This document shows, piece by piece, positions 1 through 5,358 of a stretch of DNA of 5,417 nt. Source of the stretch: an uncultured Clostridium sp. (GTDB lineage: Bacteria > Bacillota > Clostridia > Lachnospirales > Lachnospiraceae); NCBI GenBank assembly GCA_900552885.1, contig USBM01000158.1, positions 1-5,417 on the forward strand, in the 5' to 3' direction. The position numbers were made by a program, and so were the translations under genes. How positions within the stretch are numbered: the first letter of the stretch is position 1; each line of letters begins with the position of its first letter. The notes under the pieces were generated by a model. It was not told the origin of the DNA and did not search any database. It worked only from the letters and a program-made list of their open reading frames with translations.

Positions 1-426
1 TTTGGATTAAGTGCAAATTCCAAAGAAAAACAAGGTGCTTGGGAATTCCTTCGGACATTTATGACAAAGAATTTTCAAGGAAAATTAATGGATGAAGATA
101 TCTATATGCCTACAAGACAAGATTGTTATACAATGTGGAAAAGGAGAATGACCGCAACAGAACCTTATGTCGATGATCTCGGGCAGGAAATTCAACCATA
201 TACTTTAACAGGAGAAGGCGTGAATATAACGGGGATCCCTATAGAAGACATGAATACATTTGATCGTGTTATTCAGAATACAACCAAAATATATCATTGT
301 GATTCTGCAATCCGAACTATAATCAACGAAGAAGCAGCCGGCTACTTTAATGGTCAAAGGTCAGTAGACGAAACCGCTAAGATCATCCAAAACCGGGTGA
401 CAACCTATGTCAATGAAAGCCGGTAA
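1..426 (+). CDS. ABC transporter extracellular solute-binding protein, C-terminal fragment (5' end outside window)
   Basis: The reading frame is open from base 1 to the TAA at 424-426, giving the last 141 residues of a longer protein. The ATG at 61 is an internal Met, because coding-quality sequence continues upstream of it. The visible part resembles the C-terminal lobe of family 1 (sugar-type) extracellular solute-binding proteins: an N-proximal segment GLSANSKEKQGAWEFLRTFM, like the common 'SKNKEGAWEFLKF' helix; MPTRQD, like the 'PTRKD' loop; and a final helix with GYFNGQRSVDETAKIIQNRV ending in YVNESR. By family knowledge such proteins are lipid-anchored outside the Gram-positive membrane and deliver a ligand, usually a carbohydrate, to an ABC permease. 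The lipobox and ligand-contact residues lie outside the window, so the substrate is unknown. No permease gene follows, so this is the end of its operon. A terminator lies about 80 bp downstream. Confidence 0.85.
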   Translation, partial: FGLSANSKEKQGAWEFLRTFMTKNFQGKLMDEDIYMPTRQDCYTMWKRRMTATEPYVDDLGQEIQPYTLTGEGVNITGIPIEDMNTFDRVIQNTTKIYHCDSAIRTIINEEAAGYFNGQRSVDETAKIIQNRVTTYVNESR

Positions 427-453
427 TGTCCCCTGCATTATCCAGCACTATGC

Positions 454-478
454 AAGAGACTGATCTCGACAGTTTCTT
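454..478 (+). other. Hairpin after the solute-binding-protein gene
   Basis: AAGAGACTG (454-462) and CAGTTTCTT (470-478) can form nine pairs, including one G-U, around a 7-nt loop. It starts 27 nt after the stop codon of the solute-binding-protein gene. No separate U-run follows, although the right arm is itself U-rich. It may be a 3'-end stabilising stem or a weak first terminator ahead of the stronger one at 509-549. Confidence 0.35.
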
Positions 479-508
479 ACACATACATTACATAGGATCA
501 CATATAGC

Positions 509-549
509 AAATGCCCTATCCAACTCCATTCGGATAGGGCATTTTATTG
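509..549 (+). terminator. Intrinsic terminator between convergent genes, possibly bidirectional
   Basis: The arm AAATGCCCTATCC (509-521) pairs perfectly over 13 bp with GGATAGGGCATTT (532-544) around a 10-nt loop. On the + strand the T-rich tail TTTTATTGTTA follows, a good intrinsic terminator for the solute-binding-protein gene. On the - strand the same stem is followed by a weaker T-containing stretch, so it probably also ends the convergent transporter transcript, whose stop codon lies about 20 bp away. Confidence 0.85.
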
Positions 550-564
550 TTAATAGTTGTTACA

Positions 565-1473
565 TTATGTATTTTTACGTACCGCCTGCATGGTAACAAC
601 CTGTATAGCACCTAAGATACAGATGAATCCCAGAATATCTACTTTGGTGAATGTAACATCAGCAAGAAAGAAAGCAAGGATGGCACTGACAACGGGTTCT
701 ACCGTGGCGAATAGACTTGCTTTTACATTTCCTAACAGCCGGACACCAAAACCATAGATTAAGAACGGAATTAAAGTTCCGAATAAAGCGATTGCAGTAA
801 CAAGCAGGAACGATCTGGTTGTAAATTGCACGTGCGCGGCATAGCTTTTCGTAATGATGCACATCAGGATTCCGGCGAGAAGGAATCCCCAGCCGGTCAC
901 GGAGAAAATGCTATATTGGTTGTGCAGCTTCTGTGGGGATACTGTGTAGATGACAAAAGCAACCGCAGAGGAAAGTCCCCAGATCAAAGCCGCTTTGGAT
1001 ATACTTAATGAGTGAAGATTGCCATGAGTGGAAATCAGTACAATGCCAAGAAATGCAAACAGGATGGCAAAAATCTCCTGTACGGATGGCATTTTTTTCA
1101 TATAAAATGCCGTATAGAGAAGCATTAGGATTGGATAGGTATACTGTAGTACCGTTCCGGTTGCGGCATTCGATGCGGCAATGGCTGAAAAGTAAGTGTA
1201 TTGTACAGACATAACACCGGCTATGGCAAAGAACATAAGCCGCAGAATTGCTTTCTTATCTTTCCAGATGGAAAGAAGGGAGGAGTCTTTTCGGATGATG
1301 CAAAGGGCAAGAATACCGATACCGGACCCCAACATACGAATCGTGCTCACAAAACCGCTTGTAATATCGGTACTTTGAAAGAGTAGTTGACCAAGTACGC
1401 CGCTTAAGCCCCAGAGACATCCTGCAAGCAGTACAAGTGGTATTCCGATTAATTGATTCTTATGTTTGTTCAT
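565..1473 (-). CDS. EamA/DMT-family membrane transporter
   Basis: This 302-residue protein has the size and layout of drug/metabolite transporter superfamily proteins with two tandem EamA domains (about residues 8-150 and 160-297). Hydrophobic segments are visible near residues 10-30, 41-60, 78-96, 104-124, 131-149, 160-178, 188-208, 221-241, 252-271 and 278-296, fitting ten helices. Family-typical features include WGLSG in helix 1, the TVLQYTYPILMLLY segment in helix 4 and FATVEPVVSAILAFFL in helix 9. The acidic residue usual after helix 9 (often 'GE') appears as AD. Members move small metabolites, amino acids or drugs across the cytoplasmic membrane, but the substrate cannot be read from sequence. 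The start is supported by AGAAGG (complement of 1481-1486) 7 nt upstream of the ATG. The gene is monocistronic here, divergent from clpB and convergent with the solute-binding-protein gene. Confidence 0.9.
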   Translation of the reverse strand: MNKHKNQLIGIPLVLLAGCLWGLSGVLGQLLFQSTDITSGFVSTIRMLGSGIGILALCIIRKDSSLLSIWKDKKAILRLMFFAIAGVMSVQYTYFSAIAASNAATGTVLQYTYPILMLLYTAFYMKKMPSVQEIFAILFAFLGIVLISTHGNLHSLSISKAALIWGLSSAVAFVIYTVSPQKLHNQYSIFSVTGWGFLLAGILMCIITKSYAAHVQFTTRSFLLVTAIALFGTLIPFLIYGFGVRLLGNVKASLFATVEPVVSAILAFFLADVTFTKVDILGFICILGAIQVVTMQAVRKNT

Positions 1474-1504
1474 AGCTGCACCTTCTTATCTTCTAATAAT
1501 ATGT

Positions 1505-1543
1505 ATGATGCAAGGGTGTAATACCGTTTGTCCTTAACATCAT
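1505..1543 (-). other. Interrupted dyad in the transporter leader
   Basis: On the + strand, ATGATG (1505-1510), c, AAGG (1512-1515), a 16-nt interval, CCTT (1532-1535), aa, CATCAT (1538-1543) form a two-part inverted repeat. It lies inside the predicted 5' untranslated leader of the transporter gene, about 30 nt before its start codon. It could be an RNA hairpin near the ribosome binding site or a regulator's operator. I recognise no known riboswitch class, and chance is not excluded. Confidence 0.3.
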
Positions 1544-1573
1544 GCGAATTTTTGTGTCGCAAAATCTTTCGAT

Positions 1574-1602
1574 ATTGTAGCACAGTCCCTGATATCGGGC
1601 AA
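1574..1602 (-). promoter_or_regulatory. Sigma-A promoter for the EamA transporter gene
   Basis: Read on the - strand: -35 TTGCCC (complement of 1597-1602), a 17-bp spacer, and -10 TACAAT (complement of 1574-1579) preceded by TGC, an extended -10 motif. Transcription would start near 1567, leaving a leader of about 94 nt. The -35 box lies about 55 bp from the CIRCE operator of the divergent clpB gene, so direct HrcA control of this promoter is not obvious. Confidence 0.7.
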
Positions 1603-1656
1603 TCGAATCTTCTAAAAACAAAAGAATATAAAGAAGATAAAAATTTTCTGACAATT

Positions 1657-1683
1657 TTAGCACTCACCTATTGACAGTGCTAA
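1657..1683 (+). promoter_or_regulatory. CIRCE element (HrcA operator) upstream of clpB
   Basis: TTAGCACTC (1657-1665), a 9-bp spacer, then CAGTGCTAA (1675-1683). The CIRCE consensus is TTAGCACTC-N9-GAGTGCTAA, so the spacer length is exact and only one of 18 arm positions differs (C for G at 1675). CIRCE is bound by the heat-shock repressor HrcA, whose activity depends on GroEL in Firmicutes. The substituted base is the third base from the end of the -35 hexamer TTGACA, so the deviation preserves a consensus -35 box. This strongly predicts HrcA repression of clpB. Confidence 0.95.
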
Positions 1684-1699
1684 CAAAAGATGATATTCT
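1671..1699 (+). promoter_or_regulatory. Sigma-A promoter of clpB, -35 inside CIRCE
   Basis: The consensus -35 TTGACA (1671-1676), a 17-bp spacer and -10 TATTCT (1694-1699) preceded by TGA (extended -10) form a strong vegetative promoter. The -35 hexamer overlaps the spacer and right arm of the CIRCE element, so bound HrcA should exclude RNA polymerase. The predicted start near 1706 leaves a 5' leader of about 77 nt. That leader contains a small GGGA-ata-TCCC hairpin (1734-1744) and a CCCGGG palindrome of no clear role. Confidence 0.88.
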
Positions 1700-1766
1700 A
1701 GCATTGTTCAAGATAATAATGGTGGTCAGATTGGGGAATATCCCGGGAATCAGATCACATAGATAG

Positions 1767-1774
1767 AAAGGTGG
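1767..1774 (+). promoter_or_regulatory. Ribosome binding site of clpB (decides the start)
   Basis: AAAGGTGG lies 8 nt before the ATG at 1783. The frame is also open from a GTG at 1771, but that GTG overlaps this Shine-Dalgarno and has none of its own, so 1783 is the start. The resulting N-terminus, MNAEKFTKKS, matches the usual ClpB beginning. Confidence 0.9.
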
Positions 1775-1782
1775 GACTTATT

Positions 1783-4359
1783 ATGAACGCAGAGAAATTT
1801 ACGAAGAAATCATTAGAAGTAGTAGAGAATTGCGAGAAGCTTGCCTATGAATATAATAATCAGGAGATCGATCAGGAGCATATTTTATATAGCTTATTGA
1901 CAGTAGAAGAAAGTCTGATTGCCAAACTGATTGAGAAGATGGACATAGATTTGGAGCAATTTTCGAAAGAAGCAGAGAAGTTAGTAGCATATCGTCCGAA
2001 AGTATCCGGTGGCAATCTGTTTACCAGTTCAGACTTCCAGAAGACATTTGTGAATGCTGAGAAAGAAGCAAAGCAGATGGGAGATGAATACATTTCTGTT
2101 GAGCATATCTTCTTAGCATTATTGAAACATCCGAACAAAGCATTGAAAGGCTTGTTTGGGGAATATGGAATTACGGAAGATCGTTTTTTGAAAGTATTAG
2201 CAGATGTAAGAGGTGGACAGCGTGTGGAGAGTGATAATCCGGAAGCAACCTATGACAGTCTGGAGAAGTATGGATATGATCTGGTTAAACGTGCAAGGGA
2301 GCAGAAGCTTGATCCGGTAATTGGCAGGGATTCTGAGATCCGGAATATTATCCGTATCCTTTCCCGTAAGACGAAGAATAACCCGGTGCTGATCGGCGAA
2401 CCTGGTGTTGGTAAGACTGCAGCAGTAGAAGGCCTGGCACAGCGTATTGTCAGGGGTGATGTACCGGAAGGCTTGAAGGATAAGAAGATATTTGCTTTGG
2501 ATATGGGTGCTTTAATTGCAGGTGCTAAGTATCGTGGTGAATTTGAGGAACGTCTGAAAGCAGTATTAGATGAGATCAAGAAGTCGGATGGAGAGATTAT
2601 CCTATTCATTGATGAGCTGCATACGATTGTAGGTGCTGGTAAGACAGATGGAGCGCTGGATGCAGGTAATATGTTGAAGCCAATGCTTGCAAGAGGTGAA
2701 TTGCATTGTATCGGTGCAACGACTCTGGATGAATACCGGAAGTATATCGAGACAGATGCTGCACTGGAACGTCGATTCCAGCCGGTTATGGTGAATGAGC
2801 CAACCGTTGAAGATACGATATCTATTCTGCGTGGTCTGAAGAACCGTTACGAGGTATATCATGGCGTTAAGATTACAGATGGTGCGATTGTGGCTGCAGC
2901 TACCCTTTCGAATCGTTATATTACAGACCGGTTCCTGCCGGATAAGGCAATCGACTTAGTCGATGAAGCATGTGCCCTGATCAAGACAGAATTGGATTCC
3001 ATGCCGGTAGAACTGGATGAGATCCAGCGTCGTATGATGCAGTTGGAGATTGAAGAAGCTGCTCTTAAGAACGAGGAAGACCGGTTAAGCAAGGAACGGT
3101 TAGAGAAGTTGCAGGAAGAACTTCGGGAACTGCGTGAGAAGTTTGCTTCCATGAAAGCAGACTGGGATAATGAGAAGAAGGGCGTAGATAAGATCCGGGA
3201 ACTCAAGGAAGAGATTGAACAGGTCAACAATGAGATTCAGATTGCACAGCGTGGCTACGATCTCAATAAGGCAGCAGAACTTCAGTATGGTAAGTTACCA
3301 CAGTTACAGAAAGAATTGGAAGAATTAGAGGCAAAGGAAAGTGATAAAGAGAAAGCGATGGTACATGAAAGTGTATCAGAGGAAGAGATTGCTTCTATCG
3401 TATCAAAATGGACAGGAATCCCGGTTTCAAAATTGACAGAAAGTGAAAGAAATAAGACACTGCATTTGGCAGATGCCCTGCATACCCGTGTGGTAGGACA
3501 GGATGAGGCAGTGGAATTGGTATCCGATTCTATCATTCGTTCCAAAGCGGGAATCAAAGATCCAACGAAACCAATCGGTTCGTTCCTGTTCTTAGGCCCG
3601 ACAGGTGTTGGTAAGACAGAACTTGCGAAGACATTAGCACAGGCTTTGTTTGATAATGAAGCCAATATGGTGCGTATTGATATGAGTGAGTATATGGAGA
3701 AACATTCTGTGGCACGTCTGATCGGAGCGCCTCCGGGATATGTTGGATATGATGAAGGTGGTCAGTTGACAGAAGCAGTCAGAAGAAAGCCATATTCGGT
3801 TGTCTTGTTTGATGAGATTGAGAAAGCACATCCGGACGTATTTAACGTACTGTTGCAGGTATTGGATGATGGTCGTATTACGGATTCTAAAGGTAAGACA
3901 GTTGACTTTAAGAATACGATCCTGATCATGACATCCAATATTGGATCTTCTTATCTGTTAGATGGCATTGGTGAGAATGGTGAGATTACAGAGGATGCGA
4001 AGAATAAGGTTATGGAAGATCTGCGTATGCATTTCCGTCCGGAATTCCTGAATCGTTTGGACGAGACGATTATGTTCAAGCCATTAACCAAGGACAACAT
4101 TGGTAATATTATTGATCTGTTAGTAACGGATCTTAATAAACGATTAGCGGACAAAGAATTAACGCTTAAGATCACCGATGAAGCGAAGAATTATATTATG
4201 GATCATGGTTACGATCCAATCTATGGTGCACGTCCATTGAAGCGTTATATTCAGAAGAATGTAGATACACTTGTTGCAAAACTGATTCTTGCTGGAAATG
4301 TTGGAGCACAGGATGTTATTACAATTGATGTGAAGGACGATCAACTGATCGCATCCTAA
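1783..4359 (+). CDS. clpB: ClpB, ATP-dependent protein disaggregase (Hsp100)
   Basis: ClpB is a cytosolic hexameric AAA+ machine that, with DnaK/DnaJ/GrpE, threads proteins out of heat-induced aggregates. This copy has 858 residues (E. coli ClpB has 857). Domains in order: N-domain with two Clp-N repeats (about 1-145); NBD1 with Walker A GEPGVGKT (205-212, K211), pore-loop Y250, Walker B FIDE (D277/E278), sensor T314 and arginine fingers R330/R331; a coiled-coil middle domain (about 407-520) rich in Glu/Lys/Leu; WTGIPV (543-548); NBD2 with Walker A GPTGVGKT (605-612, K611), pore-loop Y653 in GYVGY, Walker B FDEIEKAH (D677/E678), R758 in FLNRLDE and sensor-2 R817 in GARPLKR. The long middle domain separates it from ClpC and ClpA, and I see no ClpP-binding LGF/IGF-type loop. 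All catalytic residues are intact. Control is predicted through the CIRCE-overlapped promoter. A likely internal start at codon 148 is listed separately. Confidence 0.98.
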   Translation: MNAEKFTKKSLEVVENCEKLAYEYNNQEIDQEHILYSLLTVEESLIAKLIEKMDIDLEQFSKEAEKLVAYRPKVSGGNLFTSSDFQKTFVNAEKEAKQMGDEYISVEHIFLALLKHPNKALKGLFGEYGITEDRFLKVLADVRGGQRVESDNPEATYDSLEKYGYDLVKRAREQKLDPVIGRDSEIRNIIRILSRKTKNNPVLIGEPGVGKTAAVEGLAQRIVRGDVPEGLKDKKIFALDMGALIAGAKYRGEFEERLKAVLDEIKKSDGEIILFIDELHTIVGAGKTDGALDAGNMLKPMLARGELHCIGATTLDEYRKYIETDAALERRFQPVMVNEPTVEDTISILRGLKNRYEVYHGVKITDGAIVAAATLSNRYITDRFLPDKAIDLVDEACALIKTELDSMPVELDEIQRRMMQLEIEEAALKNEEDRLSKERLEKLQEELRELREKFASMKADWDNEKKGVDKIRELKEEIEQVNNEIQIAQRGYDLNKAAELQYGKLPQLQKELEELEAKESDKEKAMVHESVSEEEIASIVSKWTGIPVSKLTESERNKTLHLADALHTRVVGQDEAVELVSDSIIRSKAGIKDPTKPIGSFLFLGPTGVGKTELAKTLAQALFDNEANMVRIDMSEYMEKHSVARLIGAPPGYVGYDEGGQLTEAVRRKPYSVVLFDEIEKAHPDVFNVLLQVLDDGRITDSKGKTVDFKNTILIMTSNIGSSYLLDGIGENGEITEDAKNKVMEDLRMHFRPEFLNRLDETIMFKPLTKDNIGNIIDLLVTDLNKRLADKELTLKITDEAKNYIMDHGYDPIYGARPLKRYIQKNVDTLVAKLILAGNVGAQDVITIDVKDDQLIAS
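2208..2226 (+). promoter_or_regulatory. Putative internal translation start in clpB (N-domain-less isoform)
   Basis: Within clpB, AAGAGGTGG (2208-2216) is followed 7 nt later by an in-frame GTG, codon 148 (2224-2226). The GAGGTG core matches the anti-Shine-Dalgarno, and the spacing is ideal. Initiation here would give a protein of 711 residues lacking the N-domain. E. coli clpB is known to make a short isoform from an internal GTG at Val149, the equivalent place after the conserved Arg-Gly-Gly. That E. coli precedent supports function, but use in this organism is inferred. Confidence 0.6.
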
Positions 4360-4366
4360 AGTATAT

Positions 4367-4413
4367 CACCCTTGCACAGTGTGCGTTCATTTCACTCACA
4401 CTGTGCAAAGGTG
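4367..4413 (+). other. Long hairpin/dyad after clpB, without a U-tract
   Basis: TTGCACAGTGTG (4372-4383) pairs perfectly over 12 bp with CACACTGTGCAA (4397-4408) around a 13-nt loop. After one mismatch, CACC (4367-4370) pairs with GGTG (4410-4413). It begins 7 nt after the clpB stop codon. No T-run follows on either strand, so it is not a canonical intrinsic terminator. It may protect the clpB mRNA 3' end, be a weak or factor-assisted terminator, or be an operator for the promoter that begins 10 bp downstream. Confidence 0.7.
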
Positions 4414-4422
4414 AATGGCGTA

Positions 4423-4451
4423 TTGAAAAATGGTAAACTCTGGTATATAAT
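4423..4451 (+). promoter_or_regulatory. Near-consensus sigma-A promoter for the small membrane-protein cluster
   Basis: TTGAAA (4423-4428), a 17-bp spacer and a perfect TATAAT (4446-4451). Transcription would start near 4458, about 26 nt before the ATG at 4484. It gives the downstream genes expression independent of clpB, although no clear terminator blocks readthrough from clpB. Confidence 0.85.
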
Positions 4452-4483
4452 GGTACACGTAACAAAGAGAAAGAGGTGCTCTT

Positions 4484-4918
4484 ATGAAGCGATGGTTACA
4501 GTGCAGAGAATATATCATATATTTGCTGCTTGCAGTCATGATCGTGACAGCAGGCGGATTGGGCTTAGACGAGAAACGTCAGGTCTTTTTTGCGTATCAT
4601 CATTCAGCAGAGAGTACACTATCAAGACAGATGTTTACGGTAAGCAACGATCTGCATACATTGGAGTTACGGGATAATACATTGAATCTTTCTACGATTC
4701 GTAGTATGAAAGAGAATCGTTCAAATACAGTAGAGAGCAGTGGTCTGTTGTTGCTGCTTATCGGTGTAATATTTGCCGGCATTTATCGACTGCTGCATCA
4801 ATTCTGCATGTGGTGTGCCGGGTGTGCAATAGAAGAGCGGATGCAAGTCATCCGGTTTATACACGATACGGATGGAAGAAAAAGGAATACGATCAGCCGG
4901 TGGAGGATGAACTGGTAA
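4484..4918 (+). CDS. Two-helix membrane protein of unknown function, probable C-terminal frameshift
   Basis: I do not recognise this 144-residue protein. It has an N-terminal Lys/Arg-containing stretch, a hydrophobic helix at about residues 10-28, a polar segment of about 57 residues (29-86) and a second helix at about 87-104. The positive-inside rule suggests N and C termini in the cytoplasm with the polar segment outside. Right after helix 2 come three cysteines in a CxxCxxC pattern (C108, C111, C114). Translation is supported by AAGAGGTG (4471-4478), 5 nt before the ATG, behind a strong promoter. The end looks wrong: the last dozen residues (RNTISRWRMNW) are unlike the rest. From the A5 run at 4879-4883, the -1 frame reads on as acidic, coding-like sequence (KEYDQPVEDELVRQIVTIE) to a TAA at 4939-4941. 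One missing A would explain this, giving an intact protein of about 152 residues. Confidence 0.75.
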   Translation: MKRWLQCREYIIYLLLAVMIVTAGGLGLDEKRQVFFAYHHSAESTLSRQMFTVSNDLHTLELRDNTLNLSTIRSMKENRSNTVESSGLLLLLIGVIFAGIYRLLHQFCMWCAGCAIEERMQVIRFIHDTDGRKRNTISRWRMNW

Positions 4919-5008
4919 GACAGATCGTAACAATCGAATAATGAAACAGTCATCTTTCATTGGCTCTTTGGAGAATACATAGAATAGATCGAAAAGGAGT
5001 TATGAATT

Positions 5009-5155
5009 ATGAGTGATATATTAGGATGGCTTGTTGTTATTATTGGTGGAGGTTTTAGTCTGATCGTATGTTTGTATATGGTAGTTTCGTTGATTGCCAT
5101 GGTGGTATACAAGATCTACCGTAAGGTACGCTTTCATGCGTCTTTATATGATTAA
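5009..5155 (+). CDS. Small single-pass membrane protein (48 aa), unknown function
   Basis: A 48-residue frame starts at the ATG at 5009, with AAGGAG (4994-4999) 9 nt upstream. The earlier ATG at 5002 hits a stop after four codons. Residues about 5-34 are strongly hydrophobic, beginning LGWLVVIIGGGF, which is long enough for one extended helix. A short basic aromatic tail follows (YKIYRKVRFHASLYD), predicted cytoplasmic. The good ribosome binding site, clean composition and tight spacing to the next gene (18 bp) argue for a real gene. I do not recognise the family. It could be a small regulatory subunit of a membrane complex. The C-terminal basic tail weakly recalls type I toxin-like peptides, but no antisense RNA promoter is evident. 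Confidence 0.8.
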   Translation: MSDILGWLVVIIGGGFSLIVCLYMVVSLIAMVVYKIYRKVRFHASLYD

Positions 5156-5173
5156 TATAAGGAGGCAGGGAAG

Positions 5174-5296
5174 ATGGATGTATTAGTAATTATTATGGGT
5201 GTGATTGCTGTTGTTGTTGGTGTTGCCGGATTTATCAGTGAACATGGCGGTACGAATGCGGAGCAGAATAAAGATGTAACAGACAAAGCAAAATAA
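5174..5296 (+). CDS. Very small membrane protein (40 aa), unknown function
   Basis: A 40-residue frame is preceded by a perfect AAGGAGG (5159-5165) 8 nt before the ATG at 5174. Residues about 2-21 form a Val/Ile/Gly-rich hydrophobic helix (MDVLVIIMGVIAVVVGVAGF). The rest is a short, polar, charged tail (SEHGGTNAEQNKDVTDKAK). It begins 18 bp after the previous stop codon, so the two are probably cotranscribed and perhaps cooperate. A terminator follows 16 bp after the stop. The optimal ribosome binding site and operon position support it as real. I do not recognise the family. Confidence 0.75.
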   Translation: MDVLVIIMGVIAVVVGVAGFISEHGGTNAEQNKDVTDKAK

Positions 5297-5312
5297 TAAC
5301 AAGTAATAATTT

Positions 5313-5358
5313 GCAGGGTTTTGTGTGGATAAGCAGGAAACCCTGCTATTTTACTTTA
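5313..5358 (+). terminator. Intrinsic terminator ending the small membrane-protein unit
   Basis: GCAGGGTTT (5313-5321) pairs over 9 bp with AAACCCTGC (5338-5346), followed by the T-rich tail TATTTTACTTTA. The right arm can instead pair locally: AGCAGG (5332-5337) with CCTGCT (5342-5347) around an AAAC loop, giving a compact 6-bp stem in front of the same T-rich tail. Either fold is compatible with termination. Confidence 0.75.

Noticed and set aside
61..426. A complete 121-aa gene starting at the ATG at 61
   Set aside because: The frame is open to base 1 with clear solute-binding-protein sequence before that Met, so it is a 5'-truncated gene.
1470..1667. 65-codon frame on the - strand across the divergent promoter region
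   Set aside because: It covers both promoters and the transporter leader, has no family resemblance and begins at the CIRCE element; it is a chance frame.
1724..1740. Possible CtsR box (GGTCAGATTGGGGAATA) in the clpB leader
   Set aside because: It matches the first GGTCA of the CtsR consensus GGTCAAANANRGTCAAA but fails at several positions in the second repeat, so it is not a credible site beside the near-perfect CIRCE.
1771..1782. Upstream in-frame GTG start for clpB adding four residues
   Set aside because: The GTG overlaps the AAAGGTGG ribosome binding site and has no Shine-Dalgarno of its own; the ATG at 1783 has ideal spacing and gives the usual ClpB N-terminus.
2250..4344. Several long open frames on the - strand opposite clpB
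   Set aside because: They are Ser/Arg-rich antisense shadows of the clpB reading frame, with no plausible domains.
4372..4677. 101-codon + frame overlapping the start of the two-helix membrane-protein gene
   Set aside because: Its start lies in the hairpin, it spans the promoter at 4423-4451, and it has no ribosome binding site or membrane-protein character; the 4484 frame explains the sequence better.
4960..4985. Possible promoter (TTGGCT ... TAGAAT) in front of the 48-aa gene
   Set aside because: The spacer is only 14 bp and the -35 is weak, so cotranscription from 4423-4451 is more likely.
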